DNA from: Polaribacter sp.
GTDB lineage: Bacteria; Bacteroidota; Bacteroidia; Flavobacteriales; Flavobacteriaceae
Assembly: GCA_029245785.1 (NCBI GenBank)
Contig: JAQWOR010000024.1
Coordinates: 30,404 to 94,403 of the forward strand
DNA length: 64,000 nucleotides
Reading direction: 5' to 3'
Program-made: the position numbers and the translations under genes
Part shown: positions 44,515 through 53,500 of the stretch, in pieces
How the letters are laid out: every line of letters begins with the position of its first letter
How positions within the stretch are numbered: the stretch's first letter is position 1
The notes under the pieces: model-generated
What the model saw: only the letters and a program-made list of their open reading frames with translations
What the model was told of the DNA's origin: nothing
Databases searched by the model: none

Positions 44515-45573
44515 CTAAGGATAAAAAATTACACCAGAACTATGATCCCTTTTAGCACCCGTTACACTCTGCAAGCAATTCACTTGATTATCAGAACGTA
44601 AGAGTCCCAAAAAGGCAAAAATCAACGCTTCTTTAAAGTTCACAATCTCTGGGGTTGGTTGTACTATTTCTGTACTGGAATGCTCACGGATTCTATCCAG
44701 TAAAAAACAATTAAAAACACCACCTCCAGTAACAAGAACATTCTTTCTATCGTTAATCGAATTTGCAATCTGCATAGCAACATGTTCTACAAAAGTTCTT
44801 AAAATTGCTGGAACATCTAACGCAAATGAATCAATCAAAGGAATAATCTCTGACTGCACCCATTCCAACCCTAATGATTTCGGCGCTTCTTTTTTGTAGA
44901 AATCCAAGGCGTTTAATTGATCTAGCAAGTCATCATTTAGCGCTCCTTCAGATGCAATTATTCCTTTATCATCATACTCTAAACCTAGCGTATTTACATA
45001 GTGGTTCAACACAATATTAACAGGGCAAATATCAAAAGCAATCCGTTGCTCTTTTTTCTTAAAAGAGATGTTTGCAAAACCGCCTAAATTTAAGCACGAG
45101 TCATATTCAGCAAACAACAACTCGTCACCAATCGGAACCAAAGGAGCTCCTTGCCCACCCAACATAACATCTTGAGTTCTAAAATCGCACACTACTTTTT
45201 GCTTGGTTTGTGCTGCCAAGACCTGACCATTTCCAACTTGCAATGTAATGCCTTGTGCTGGCTTATGAAAAACAGTATGCCCATGAGACGAAATAAAATC
45301 AACAGACGGTATCTTGTTTTTTTTAATAAAATCGTTACTCAATTCAGCGAGCAAGACGGCATAATCTGTATCTAACTTTTCTAATTCTTCCTTAGAGAGC
45401 GTAATAGCTTCCTGCAATCGCTGCTTCCAAACTTCTGAATAGGCAACGGTTTCTGTATGCAGAATACCAAAATTCCCATACGTCTCTTTATCAAATTTTA
45501 CACAGACCAGATCCAGTCCATCCAAAGAGGTGCCTGACATCAATCCAATAACAACAACTGACTGTAATTTCAT
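44515..45573 (-). CDS. anmK: Anhydro-N-acetylmuramic acid kinase
   Basis: Converts anhydroMurNAc to MurNAc-6-P in peptidoglycan recycling. The N-terminal motif is VIGLMSGTSLDGLDLVCVKF (residues 8-27). DFISSHGHTVFHKP, VCDFRTQDVMLGGQGAPLVP and the C-terminal VLVTGGGVFNCFLLDRI are AnmK signatures. At 352 residues it is close to family length. It is divergent from the acyl-CoA dehydrogenase gene with about 90 bp between the starts. Confidence 0.95.
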   Translation of the reverse strand: MKLQSVVVIGLMSGTSLDGLDLVCVKFDKETYGNFGILHTETVAYSEVWKQRLQEAITLSKEELEKLDTDYAVLLAELSNDFIKKNKIPSVDFISSHGHTVFHKPAQGITLQVGNGQVLAAQTKQKVVCDFRTQDVMLGGQGAPLVPIGDELLFAEYDSCLNLGGFANISFKKKEQRIAFDICPVNIVLNHYVNTLGLEYDDKGIIASEGALNDDLLDQLNALDFYKKEAPKSLGLEWVQSEIIPLIDSFALDVPAILRTFVEHVAMQIANSINDRKNVLVTGGGVFNCFLLDRIREHSSTEIVQPTPEIVNFKEALIFAFLGLLRSDNQVNCLQSVTGAKRDHSSGVIFYP

Positions 45574-45620
45574 ATCGGTAAAAATAGCGAAACTTCACTG
45601 ATAATCTGCTATTAAAAACA

Positions 45621-45628
45621 TATCTTTG
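45621..45628 (+). promoter_or_regulatory. Candidate -10 element of the acyl-CoA dehydrogenase gene
   Basis: TATCTTTG fits TAnnTTTG and lies 38 bp before the ATG. No strong -33 TTG is present at the expected distance. Confidence 0.5.
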
Positions 45629-45665
45629 AGGACTTTTATTACGAATATAACAACACCTTTAGACA

Positions 45666-46808
45666 ATGGATTTCAACCTAACCGAAGAACACATAATGAT
45701 TAGAGACGCTGCTCGCGATTTTGCCCAAACAGAATTGCTGCCTGGAGTGATTGAAAGAGACAACAAACAAGAATTTCCGAATGAATTGGTAAAAAAAATG
45801 GGAGATTTAGGGTTTTTAGGAATTATGGTAGATCCAACATATGGCGGAAGCGGCATGGACGCTATTTCGTACGTGCTAATCATGGAAGAGCTTTCTAAAA
45901 TTGACGCATCTGCATCTGTCATTGTTTCCGTTAACAACTCTTTAGTTTGTTATGGCCTAGAAGCCTATGCTAACGAAGAACAAAAACAAAAATACTTAAC
46001 CAAATTAGCTACAGGAGAATTTGTTGGCGCTTTTTGCTTATCTGAACCTGAAGCTGGATCTGATGCCACATCACAAAGCACAACAGCCTTAGACAAAGGA
46101 GACCACTACCTGCTAAACGGAACAAAAAACTGGATTACTAGTGGCGGCAGAGCCGATGTCTATTTAGTAATAGCTCAGACCGACAAAAGCAAAGGACACA
46201 GAGGAATCAATGCTTTTATTCTTGAAAAAGGAATGGAAGGATTTCACGTAGGACCAAAAGAAGACAAGCTAGGAATTCGCGGAAGTGACACACATACATT
46301 ACAATTTAATGATGTAAAAGTTCCAAAAGAAAATAGAATTGGAGAAGACGGATTCGGATTTAAATTTGCCATGAAAACACTTTCTGGCGGACGTATTGGA
46401 ATTGCAGCTCAAGCGCTAGGTATTGCTGCCGGAGCCTATGAATTGGCTCTAAAATACTCTAAAGAACGTAAAGCGTTTGGCACAGAAATCTGCAACCATC
46501 AAGCCATTGCTTTTAAATTGGCAGACATGTATACAGAAATTACTGCCGCTCGTCATTTGGTAATGAAAGCAGCATGGGACAAAGACCAAGGAAATAATTA
46601 CGACATGTCTAGTGCAATGGCAAAACTATACGCCTCTAAAGTTGCAATGGAACATACTATTGAAGCTGTACAAATTCACGGTGGCAATGGTTTTGTTAAA
46701 GAGTATCATGTAGAACGCTTAATGCGCGATGCTAAAATTACACAGATATACGAAGGAACCAGTGAAATTCAAAAAATTGTAATTTCAAGAACCTTGATAA
46801 AAGGGTAA
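45666..46808 (+). CDS. Acyl-CoA dehydrogenase (short-chain type)
   Basis: FAD-dependent alpha,beta-dehydrogenation of acyl-CoA, feeding electrons to ETF. Signatures are AFCLSEPEAGSDATS (about residues 121-135), the FAD-binding LNGTKNWITSG and the C-terminal QIHGGNGFVKEYHVERLMRDAKITQIYEGTSEIQ, with the catalytic Glu in YEGTSE. At 380 residues it resembles butyryl-/short-chain enzymes; isovaleryl or other branched substrates cannot be excluded. The gene has a GC and codon pattern like its neighbours. Confidence 0.94.
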   Translation: MDFNLTEEHIMIRDAARDFAQTELLPGVIERDNKQEFPNELVKKMGDLGFLGIMVDPTYGGSGMDAISYVLIMEELSKIDASASVIVSVNNSLVCYGLEAYANEEQKQKYLTKLATGEFVGAFCLSEPEAGSDATSQSTTALDKGDHYLLNGTKNWITSGGRADVYLVIAQTDKSKGHRGINAFILEKGMEGFHVGPKEDKLGIRGSDTHTLQFNDVKVPKENRIGEDGFGFKFAMKTLSGGRIGIAAQALGIAAGAYELALKYSKERKAFGTEICNHQAIAFKLADMYTEITAARHLVMKAAWDKDQGNNYDMSSAMAKLYASKVAMEHTIEAVQIHGGNGFVKEYHVERLMRDAKITQIYEGTSEIQKIVISRTLIKG

Positions 46809-46818
46809 TTGTTTAACA

Positions 46819-46859
46819 AGCCTTACAAAAAGCTCTCTTTTTAAGTGGGCTTTTTTTTT
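46819..46859 (+). terminator. Probable terminator after the acyl-CoA dehydrogenase gene
   Basis: AAGCC near 46818-46822 can pair with GGCTT near 46848-46852 through a long loop that contains a weak inner stem, and nine Ts follow. The long loop makes this less certain than the other terminators. Confidence 0.5.
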
Positions 46860-46956
46860 GGGCGTGCCCCTATTTTTAAAAAAATAAGGTCGGGCAGTAC
46901 ATTGCAAGTCCTCACTCATACTTCGTTGTGGGCTTTTCATTACCATCCCTCACGCA
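46860..46956 (+). ncRNA. Candidate structured element (closed three-way junction), function unknown
   Basis: GCGTG (46862-46866) pairs with CACGC (46951-46955), closing about 95 nt. Inside, GCCC plus CCTATTTTT folds back on AAAATAAGG plus GGGC (to 46895). A second arm forms from AAGTCCTCAC and GTTGTGGGCTTTT (about 46905-46936). Similar G(G)GCGTxCCC...GGTCGGGC...CCCTxACGC intergenic elements are, from memory, common in Bacteroidota. It lies between convergent genes, 7 bp from the truA stop. Whether it acts as RNA or as DNA is unknown. Confidence 0.5.
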
Positions 46957-46962
46957 AAACTT

Positions 46963-47751
46963 TCAATAATTAAACTCAACGTCAAACAATTGCAATCCAG
47001 AAGATGGAGCAATTTCTCGTAAAAACTTTCGATCATTATCTTCACGCAAAGAACTTTTTATAAATTCTAAATCAATTCTACCAGTACCTAACTCAAACAA
47101 AACACCCATCATCAACCGAATCTGATACCTTAAAAAACCACTGCCCTTCACTTTTAACACATAGCTTTTTTCAGGAAAAAAATTGGCCTTTAAAATTGTA
47201 TTCTCAACAATCTCACAACACTCAATACCCCTTTTAAATACCGTTTTTTCTGAAGGCTTTGTACAATACTTATGAAAATAATGCGCTCCTTCAAAAAGCG
47301 CTGCGCCTTTTTTCATCAATTCAATATCTAAATCATCACTCACCCCAACAATAAAAGGAGCCGAAAACGGATGGTTCTTCCCTCCAAAAGAAAAATAATA
47401 ATGGTACTCCTTTATTTTTGAAGCCTGAATAACATTAAAATGAGTCGGTATTTTTTTCACTGACAAAGCTTTGATATCTGGAGATGAATTCAAATTGAAT
47501 TTTTTCACAAAGGTAGCTACATCAATTTCATCATGCATGAAAAGCTGAAAAGCATACTTCAAAGCTGATACTTTTGAATCTGTTCTTCCCACACCAAGCG
47601 TCTTGTATTTCTTTTCTTGATCTTCAAATACAAAACTCAACGTCTTATCAACCATGTCATGTATCGTCTTGGCATTTGTTTGCTTTTGCCACCCATGAAA
47701 ACGAAAGCCTAAAAACTGAATGGTAATCAAAAAAGAATATTCATATTTCAT
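46963..47751 (-). CDS. truA: tRNA pseudouridine synthase A-like protein
   Basis: A TruA-fold pseudouridine synthase. The N-terminal LITIQFLGFRFHGWQKQ and catalytic Asp58 in GVGRTDSKVSAL are diagnostic. GAHYFHKYCTK, VLKVKGSGFLRYQIRLMMGVLFELG and a short C-terminus complete the fold. TruA modifies U38-40 of tRNAs; with 262 residues it may be that enzyme or a divergent paralogue, since GRTDSKVSA differs from the classical GRTDAGVHA. The open frame extends to 47799, but the promoter at 47780-47812 covers that extension, so I start at ATG 47751. Confidence 0.85.
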   Translation of the reverse strand: MKYEYSFLITIQFLGFRFHGWQKQTNAKTIHDMVDKTLSFVFEDQEKKYKTLGVGRTDSKVSALKYAFQLFMHDEIDVATFVKKFNLNSSPDIKALSVKKIPTHFNVIQASKIKEYHYYFSFGGKNHPFSAPFIVGVSDDLDIELMKKGAALFEGAHYFHKYCTKPSEKTVFKRGIECCEIVENTILKANFFPEKSYVLKVKGSGFLRYQIRLMMGVLFELGTGRIDLEFIKSSLREDNDRKFLREIAPSSGLQLFDVEFNY

Positions 47752-47779
47752 ATCACTATACGTCGCTGTTTTACAACAC

Positions 47780-47812
47780 CAAACATACAACAAAATCACT
47801 TTTTTTTACAAA
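47780..47812 (-). promoter_or_regulatory. Promoter of the truA-like gene
   Basis: On the minus strand TTTG (47809-47812), 21 bp, then TATGTTTG (47780-47787), fitting the Bacteroidota consensus and lying about 29 bp before the chosen ATG. It decides the start codon. Confidence 0.72.
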
Positions 47813-47968
47813 AAGTGCATTTTTATGATATTCTCAATATTACACTTATATTTTGTACACCCCTATTTTTGATAGGGTACAAAATATTATTTTATGTATT
47901 TATCTTATTTTAACTATACTTTTTTTGATAATAAATACAAAAAAACAATCATTTCAAAACCACACCCC

Positions 47969-48000
47969 TTGTTTTAATATATTTTTTATTCCTACTTTTG
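47969..48000 (+). promoter_or_regulatory. Promoter of the outer-membrane protein-PII-amtB operon
   Basis: TTG (47969-47971), 21 bp, then TACTTTTG (47993-48000), about 33 bp before the first ATG. The 233-bp gap between truA and this operon holds the two divergent promoters and AT-rich sequence. Confidence 0.7.
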
Positions 48001-48032
48001 ACACCTAATTAACACAACTAAAAGCAAACAGT

Positions 48033-48719
48033 ATGAAAAAATTAATCCTAGCACTCGCCTTAACCGGAAACCTAAACGCCATCGCCCAAGAAACAAGCAG
48101 CAACTTTAGCTTCGGAGCAAATGTACAATCTCGTTATATCTGGAGGGGCTTACAATTTGGAGGCACCAACCCAAGCATACAACCCGGTATTGAATACACA
48201 ACAGGAAAATTTACTTTCGGAGCTTGGGGAGCCTACTCATTAGGAACGAACCCTGTTCAAGAAATGGACCTATACCTAACATTTGAAATAAACAACACCC
48301 TCTCTCTAACAGTTACAGATTATTACTTCCCAACAGAAGGCGATGTAAACAACTACCTAACACTAGGTGCCAATACAGGTCATGTATACGAAGCCTCTAT
48401 TGCTTTTACAAGCACAGAAACATTCCCTATCGGGCTAATAATTGCAAGTAATTTTGCTGGAGCATCAACAGGGGCTACCTATATTGAAGCAAGCTACACA
48501 AAAACCTCTGGAGCGATCGAGTACACGTTGTTTGCTGGAGGTGTTTTGGGCGATAACAATGGATACTATCTAACAGATGGAGCTGGACTTATCAATTTAG
48601 GCATTGACCTGTCTAAAGAAATACAACTAACCAAATCTTTTAGCTTACCTGTAAATACAGCACTTATCATAAATCCAGATGCAGAAAATGTATTCTTAAC
48701 TTTTGGATTCTCACTTTAA
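48033..48719 (+). CDS. TorF-family outer-membrane beta-barrel protein (Gcw_chp type)
   Basis: A secreted protein with signal peptide about residues 1-18 (MKKLILALALTGNLNAIAQ). The mature part opens with FSFGANVQSRYIWRGLQFGGTNPSIQPGIEY, the typical start of the Gcw_chp/TorF barrel family, and consists of alternating strands ending in an outer-membrane C-terminal signature (ENVFLTFGFSL, final aromatic/Leu). It is 15 bp upstream of the PII gene and shares its promoter, so it may be an outer-membrane channel for nitrogen compounds; this is inference. Confidence 0.85.
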   Translation: MKKLILALALTGNLNAIAQETSSNFSFGANVQSRYIWRGLQFGGTNPSIQPGIEYTTGKFTFGAWGAYSLGTNPVQEMDLYLTFEINNTLSLTVTDYYFPTEGDVNNYLTLGANTGHVYEASIAFTSTETFPIGLIIASNFAGASTGATYIEASYTKTSGAIEYTLFAGGVLGDNNGYYLTDGAGLINLGIDLSKEIQLTKSFSLPVNTALIINPDAENVFLTFGFSL

Positions 48720-48733
48720 AAACAACCACAATC

Positions 48734-49072
48734 ATGAAGAAAATTGAAGCAATCATTAGAAAATCAAAATTTCGAGCCGTAAAAGAAGCGCTGCACGAAG
48801 TTGGAGTTAATTTTTTCTCTTACTGGGATGTAACAGGATTAGGAAACGAAAAAGAAGGACATGTCTATAGAGGCGTAAGCTATAGCACTAGCGATATTCA
48901 GAGAAGGTATTTATCAATCGTAGTAAATGATGATTTTGAAGAAGCCACCATCAAAGCCATTCTTAATGCAGCTGCATCTGGTGAAGTAGGAGACGGAAAA
49001 ATATTCGTATCAGACATCCAAGAATGTTACAGAATACGAACAGGAGAAAAAGGCGGAAAAACCTTGAACTAA
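48734..49072 (+). CDS. P-II family nitrogen regulatory protein (GlnK-type)
   Basis: A 112-residue trimeric signal protein binding ATP/ADP and 2-oxoglutarate and gating AmtB. The fold is clear: MKKIEAIIRKSKFRAVKEAL, the T-loop around residues 36-54 (NEKEGHVYRGVSYSTSD), the B-loop SGEVGDGKIFV and the C-terminal RIRTGEKGG. The tyrosine of the RGxxY motif is retained. The T-loop is short, and the Gln found at position 39 in E. coli GlnK (GRQKGH) appears as an acidic residue here. It is followed by amtB, as usual. Confidence 0.93.
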   Translation: MKKIEAIIRKSKFRAVKEALHEVGVNFFSYWDVTGLGNEKEGHVYRGVSYSTSDIQRRYLSIVVNDDFEEATIKAILNAAASGEVGDGKIFVSDIQECYRIRTGEKGGKTLN

Positions 49073-49101
49073 CAATTAGCCAACTACAAACAACTTATAT
49101 T

Positions 49102-50331
49102 ATGGAATTACTTAGCATAAACAATGTATGGATGATGCTCTGTACTGCTTTGGTTTTTTTTATGCATCTAGGATTTTCTTTATTAGAAATAGGATTGACG
49201 CGACAAAAAAACACCCTCAACATTTTATTTAAAAACATCTTTATCATTACCGTCGGACTCCTCTTGTATTGCCTTATTGGATTCAACTTAATGTATCCAG
49301 GATTTAGAGAAGGATCTTTAGGCATCTTCGGATTCGCAGGTTTCGGATTAGACGCCGTTGCTGCTGCTGACCTAGCGTACAATGAAGGGTATACCTACTG
49401 GACAGATTTCTTATTTCAAGGAATGTTTGCTGCAACTGCCGCAACCATTGTTTCAGGAGCTGTCGCCGAACGTATCAAATTAGTCCCTTTTATGATTTTC
49501 GTAATCATATATATAGGATTTATTTATCCAATTGCAGGTTCATGGAAATGGGGCGGTGGATTTTTAGACACCTTAGCAACCCCTTTTTATGATTTTGCAG
49601 GATCAACTCTTGTGCACTCTGTAGGTGGATGGGCAGCCTTAGTAGCCGTATGGTTATTAGGTGCTAGAATTGGAAAATTTAAAAATGGAAAGCCACAAGC
49701 ACTTCCAGGACACAACATTCCTTTGGCAACTGCCGGAGTTTTAATTCTTTGGCTAGGATGGTTTGGATTCAATGGCGGATCAGTCTTATCTGCAGAACCA
49801 GGAGCAACATCATTGGTTTTAGTCACCACTTGCTTAGCAGCTGCCGCAGGAGGAGTTGTTGCCTTTTTAGTATCAACAACACTGTACAAAAATTTTGACC
49901 TGACCATGTTTTTAAACGGTATTTTAGGTGGATTGGTCGGTATCACCGCAGGAGCAGACCTAATGAGCCCTACCGATGCTATTTTAATTGGAGGTATTGC
50001 AGGAGCAATCATTGTATTTGCTGTAGCAATTATTGACAACATGAAGTTGGACGATCCTGTTGGAGCTATTGCCGTACACTTGGCCTGTGGAATTTGGGGA
50101 ACCTTAGCCGTTGGAATCTTTGGCGCAAAAGCCGGAGGAGAACAATTCATTTCTCAATTAATTGGAATCGGTGCTTACGCAGTACTTTGCACCGGATCGA
50201 CATTCATTATATTCTATGTTTTAAAGAAAACAATAGGAATACGAGTTTCTGAAAAAGAAGAGTTAGAAGGGCTAGACAAGCATGAACACGGTATGAATGC
50301 ATATCCAGATTTTAGGCTAAACGAGCACTAA
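49102..50331 (+). CDS. amtB: Ammonium transporter AmtB
   Basis: An 11-helix inner-membrane ammonia/ammonium channel. The signature FYDFAGSTLVHSVGGWAALV carries the first pore histidine, and DPVGAIAVHLACGIWGTLAVG carries the second. The C-terminal tail (SEKEELEGLDKHEHGMNAYPDF) is the region that docks PII. The open frame begins at 49024 inside the PII gene, but the ATG at 49102 (MELLSINNVWMML) gives the normal N-terminus and a 409-residue product. It ends with a strong terminator. Confidence 0.95.
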   Translation: MELLSINNVWMMLCTALVFFMHLGFSLLEIGLTRQKNTLNILFKNIFIITVGLLLYCLIGFNLMYPGFREGSLGIFGFAGFGLDAVAAADLAYNEGYTYWTDFLFQGMFAATAATIVSGAVAERIKLVPFMIFVIIYIGFIYPIAGSWKWGGGFLDTLATPFYDFAGSTLVHSVGGWAALVAVWLLGARIGKFKNGKPQALPGHNIPLATAGVLILWLGWFGFNGGSVLSAEPGATSLVLVTTCLAAAAGGVVAFLVSTTLYKNFDLTMFLNGILGGLVGITAGADLMSPTDAILIGGIAGAIIVFAVAIIDNMKLDDPVGAIAVHLACGIWGTLAVGIFGAKAGGEQFISQLIGIGAYAVLCTGSTFIIFYVLKKTIGIRVSEKEELEGLDKHEHGMNAYPDFRLNEH

Positions 50332-50351
50332 AAAAACCTCTAACAACTATA

Positions 50352-50392
50352 AATCACACAGTTTTTAACACTAAAACTGTGTGATTTTTTTT
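50352..50392 (+). terminator. Rho-independent terminator after amtB
   Basis: AATCACACAGTTT pairs with AAACTGTGTGATT (12-13 bp) around a loop of about 8 bases and is followed by eight Ts. It closes the outer-membrane protein-PII-amtB operon. Confidence 0.92.
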
Positions 50393-50460
50393 ATGAAAAA
50401 ACGCACTATTTGTCAAAATCGTAATATTTCAATAGCAAATTATCATATTTTGATTTTTTA

Positions 50461-50490
50461 TGCATTTATTTTATTTTTGTTGCATTTATT
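50461..50490. repeat. Direct repeat TGCATTTATT with 20-bp period upstream of gltB
   Basis: TGCATTTATT at 50461-50470 recurs at 50481-50490, which is two helical turns apart, about 45-75 bp upstream of the candidate -10. This is a plausible activator site. Confidence 0.55.
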
Positions 50491-50534
50491 TCAACATAAT
50501 TAAGATATCTATGAATTATGTTTATTGTTTTGGT

Positions 50535-50542
50535 TAATTTTG
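50535..50542 (+). promoter_or_regulatory. Candidate -10 element of the gltBD operon
   Basis: TAATTTTG fits TAnnTTTG, 18 bp before the gltB ATG. No TTG is present 19-21 bp upstream, which would suit an activator-dependent promoter. Confidence 0.6.
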
Positions 50543-50560
50543 TAAATATAATTTAACAAT

Positions 50561-53500
50561 ATGAAGCAACAAGGTTTATACAGTCCTGAATTTGAGCACG
50601 ACAATTGTGGTGCAGGATTCATTTGTAATCTTAATGGAAATAAGTCAAATAAGATCATTCATAATGCCCTCGAAATTTTAGTAAAACTAGAACATCGTGG
50701 CGCGGTAAGTTCTGACGGAAGAACAGGTGATGGCGCTGGTATCTTAACAGACATCCCTCATGATTTTTTTAAAAGAGTTTGTGAATTTGAAATTCCTGAA
50801 GAAAAAGAATATGCTGTTGGGATGGTTTTTTTACCAAAAAAAATCAATCAATACAATTTTTGTATTTCAACTTTTGAAGAAGAGATTAAAAAACAAGGTT
50901 TAGAAATTTTAGGTTGGAGAAATGTCCCTGTAGACACTTCTAACTTAGGAAGGATAGCTGCGAAAACAGAGCCAAACATCAAACAGCTTTTTGTTGGAAA
51001 GAATGGATTAACACTAACCAAGATTCAGTTCGATGCTAAATTATTTGCTGCCAGAAAAATTGCGGAACACCTTATACAAAATTCCAAAATATCTGAACGT
51101 AGTTATTTCTATGTTCCTAGCTTTTCAAGCACTACAATCATCTACAAAGGCTTATTGATTCCAGAAGACATCGGTCGCTATTACGTAGATCTATCAGCTC
51201 CCGATTTTGTTACACGCTTGGCATTGGTACATCAACGTTTTTCTACAAACACATTTCCTTCTTGGGATCTTGCTCAACCTTTTCGATACATGTGTCACAA
51301 TGGAGAGATCAATACATTAAGAGGAAACGTAAGCAGAATGCGAGCACGTGAAGAGTTGATAAAAAGCGACTTGTTTGGAGATGATCTTTCAAAAATATTT
51401 CCCACCGTAAGAGCAGGAAAATCTGATTCTGCCTCTATGGATATGGTGGTAGAATTGTTATTGATGACTGGACGATCATTGCCTGAAGTAATGATGATGA
51501 TGGTACCCGAAGCATGGGAAAAACACCAAACCATGAACGAGGATAAAAAAGCGTTCTACGAATACAATTCATGCATCATGGAACCTTGGGACGGACCTGC
51601 TTCCATCCCTTTTACCGATGGAGATTTTATTGGTGCTTTGTTAGACAGAAACGGCTTAAGACCTTCAAGGTATACGGTTACCAAAGACGGATACGTAATC
51701 ATGTCGTCAGAAATTGGCGTACTGAAAGTAGCCCCAGAAAATGTGGTCAAACACGGTCGTTTGGAACCTGGAAAAATGTTTTTGGTAGACATGAACAAAG
51801 GTCGGATTCTTGAAGATGAAGAAATTAAAGAAGCCATTATTTCCAAACACCCTTATAAAAAATGGGTAACCGAGCACACCTTGCCCTTGGCAAAAGTACC
51901 CTACACAAATAATAAATGTCCCATAGAAACTGTAGACTACAAAACACGTCTGCGATTATTTGGCTATACTTCTGAAGATATTTCGACAATCATTACTCCT
52001 ATGGCAACAAATGCCAAAGAAGCCATTGGCTCTATGGGGAATGACACACCTCTGGCTGTCTTGTCTGACAAACCGCAATTATTGTATAATTATTTCAAAC
52101 AACTTTTCGCTCAGGTTACCAATCCTCCATTAGATGGTATCCGAGAAGAGATTATAACGGACATCAGTTTGGCAATTGGAGGTGATCGAAATATTTTTGA
52201 TATCATTCCTGAACACGCTAAGAAATTACGAATTCAAAATCCTGTCATTTCAAACGAAGATCTTGATAAGATAAAAAACATTGATCATCCTGATTTTAAA
52301 GCCGCTTTAATTTACACCTTATACCCTATCGAAAAAGGAGTAAACGGTTTAGAAAAAGCACTAGACACCATCTTGATACAGGCTGAAAAAGCAGTTGAAG
52401 AAGGCGCTAATATCATTATTTTATCGGACAGAGGCGTTAGCAAAAAAGAGGCTCCAATTCCGACGCTTTTAGCATGCTCATACTTACATCACTCCTTAAA
52501 CAGAAAAGGAAAACGATCTAAATTTGGGATCGTTTTAGAAACTGCAGAAGCGAGAGAACCCCACCATTTTGCAACGTTATTTGGATATGGAGCAAGTGCC
52601 ATCAATCCGTATTTGGTGAATGAAATCATCAGAACCCAAGTAACAGAAAAAATAATTACAGGAGTTGATGCAGAAGAAGCCGTTCAAAATTTTAATATTG
52701 CTATTGGAAAAGGCATCTTGAAAATTATGAATAAAATCGGAATTTCAACACTGCACTCGTATCGAGCTTCACAAATATTTGAAATTCTTGGACTAAAAAA
52801 ATCTTTTACAGAGAAATATTTTCCATTCACACCTTCTCGTATTGGCGGAATTGGATTGTATGTTTTAGACAAAGACTTAACGAAACGATACGAAAATGCA
52901 TTTCCGAAAACAGCCATCAAAAGCACATTAGATCTGAATGTTGGTGGAGATTACAGATGGCGTAGAAACGGTGAAAAGCACCTATTCAATCCAACAACGG
53001 TTTCTAAACTACAACAAGCTGTTAGAACAAAAAGCAAAGAGAGTTATCAAACATATGCAGATGCCGTTAATAAGCAAAGTAAAAATTTAATGACCTTACG
53101 TGGCTTGTTTGAATTTAATAATCTAGACCCTATTCCACTTGAAGAAGTTGAGCCTTGGACAGCAATTGTAACCCGTTTTAAAACAGGCGCCATGTCGTAT
53201 GGCTCTATCAGTAAAGAAGCGCATGAAAATTTAGCCATCGCGATGAATCAAATTGGAGGAAAAAGTAATTCTGGCGAAGGTGGAGAAGATAAAAATCGCT
53301 TTCAAAAAGACACAGATGGCACTTGGAAAAATAGCGCCATTAAACAAGTAGCTTCAGGGAGGTTTGGAGTTTCTAGCAATTATTTAAGCAGCGCAAAAGA
53401 AATTCAAATTAAAATGGCACAAGGTGCCAAACCTGGTGAAGGTGGTCAATTGCCTGGCGAAAAAGTATTGCCTTGGATTGCAGAGGTTCGGAATTCAACA

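Noticed and set aside
47752..47799. Longer N-terminus of the truA-like protein
   Set aside because: The extra residues are encoded over a consensus promoter and do not resemble the family; ATG 47751 is preferred.
49024..49101. amtB start inside the PII gene
   Set aside because: The upstream codons overlap the PII coding sequence out of frame and do not look like AmtB; ATG 49102 fits.
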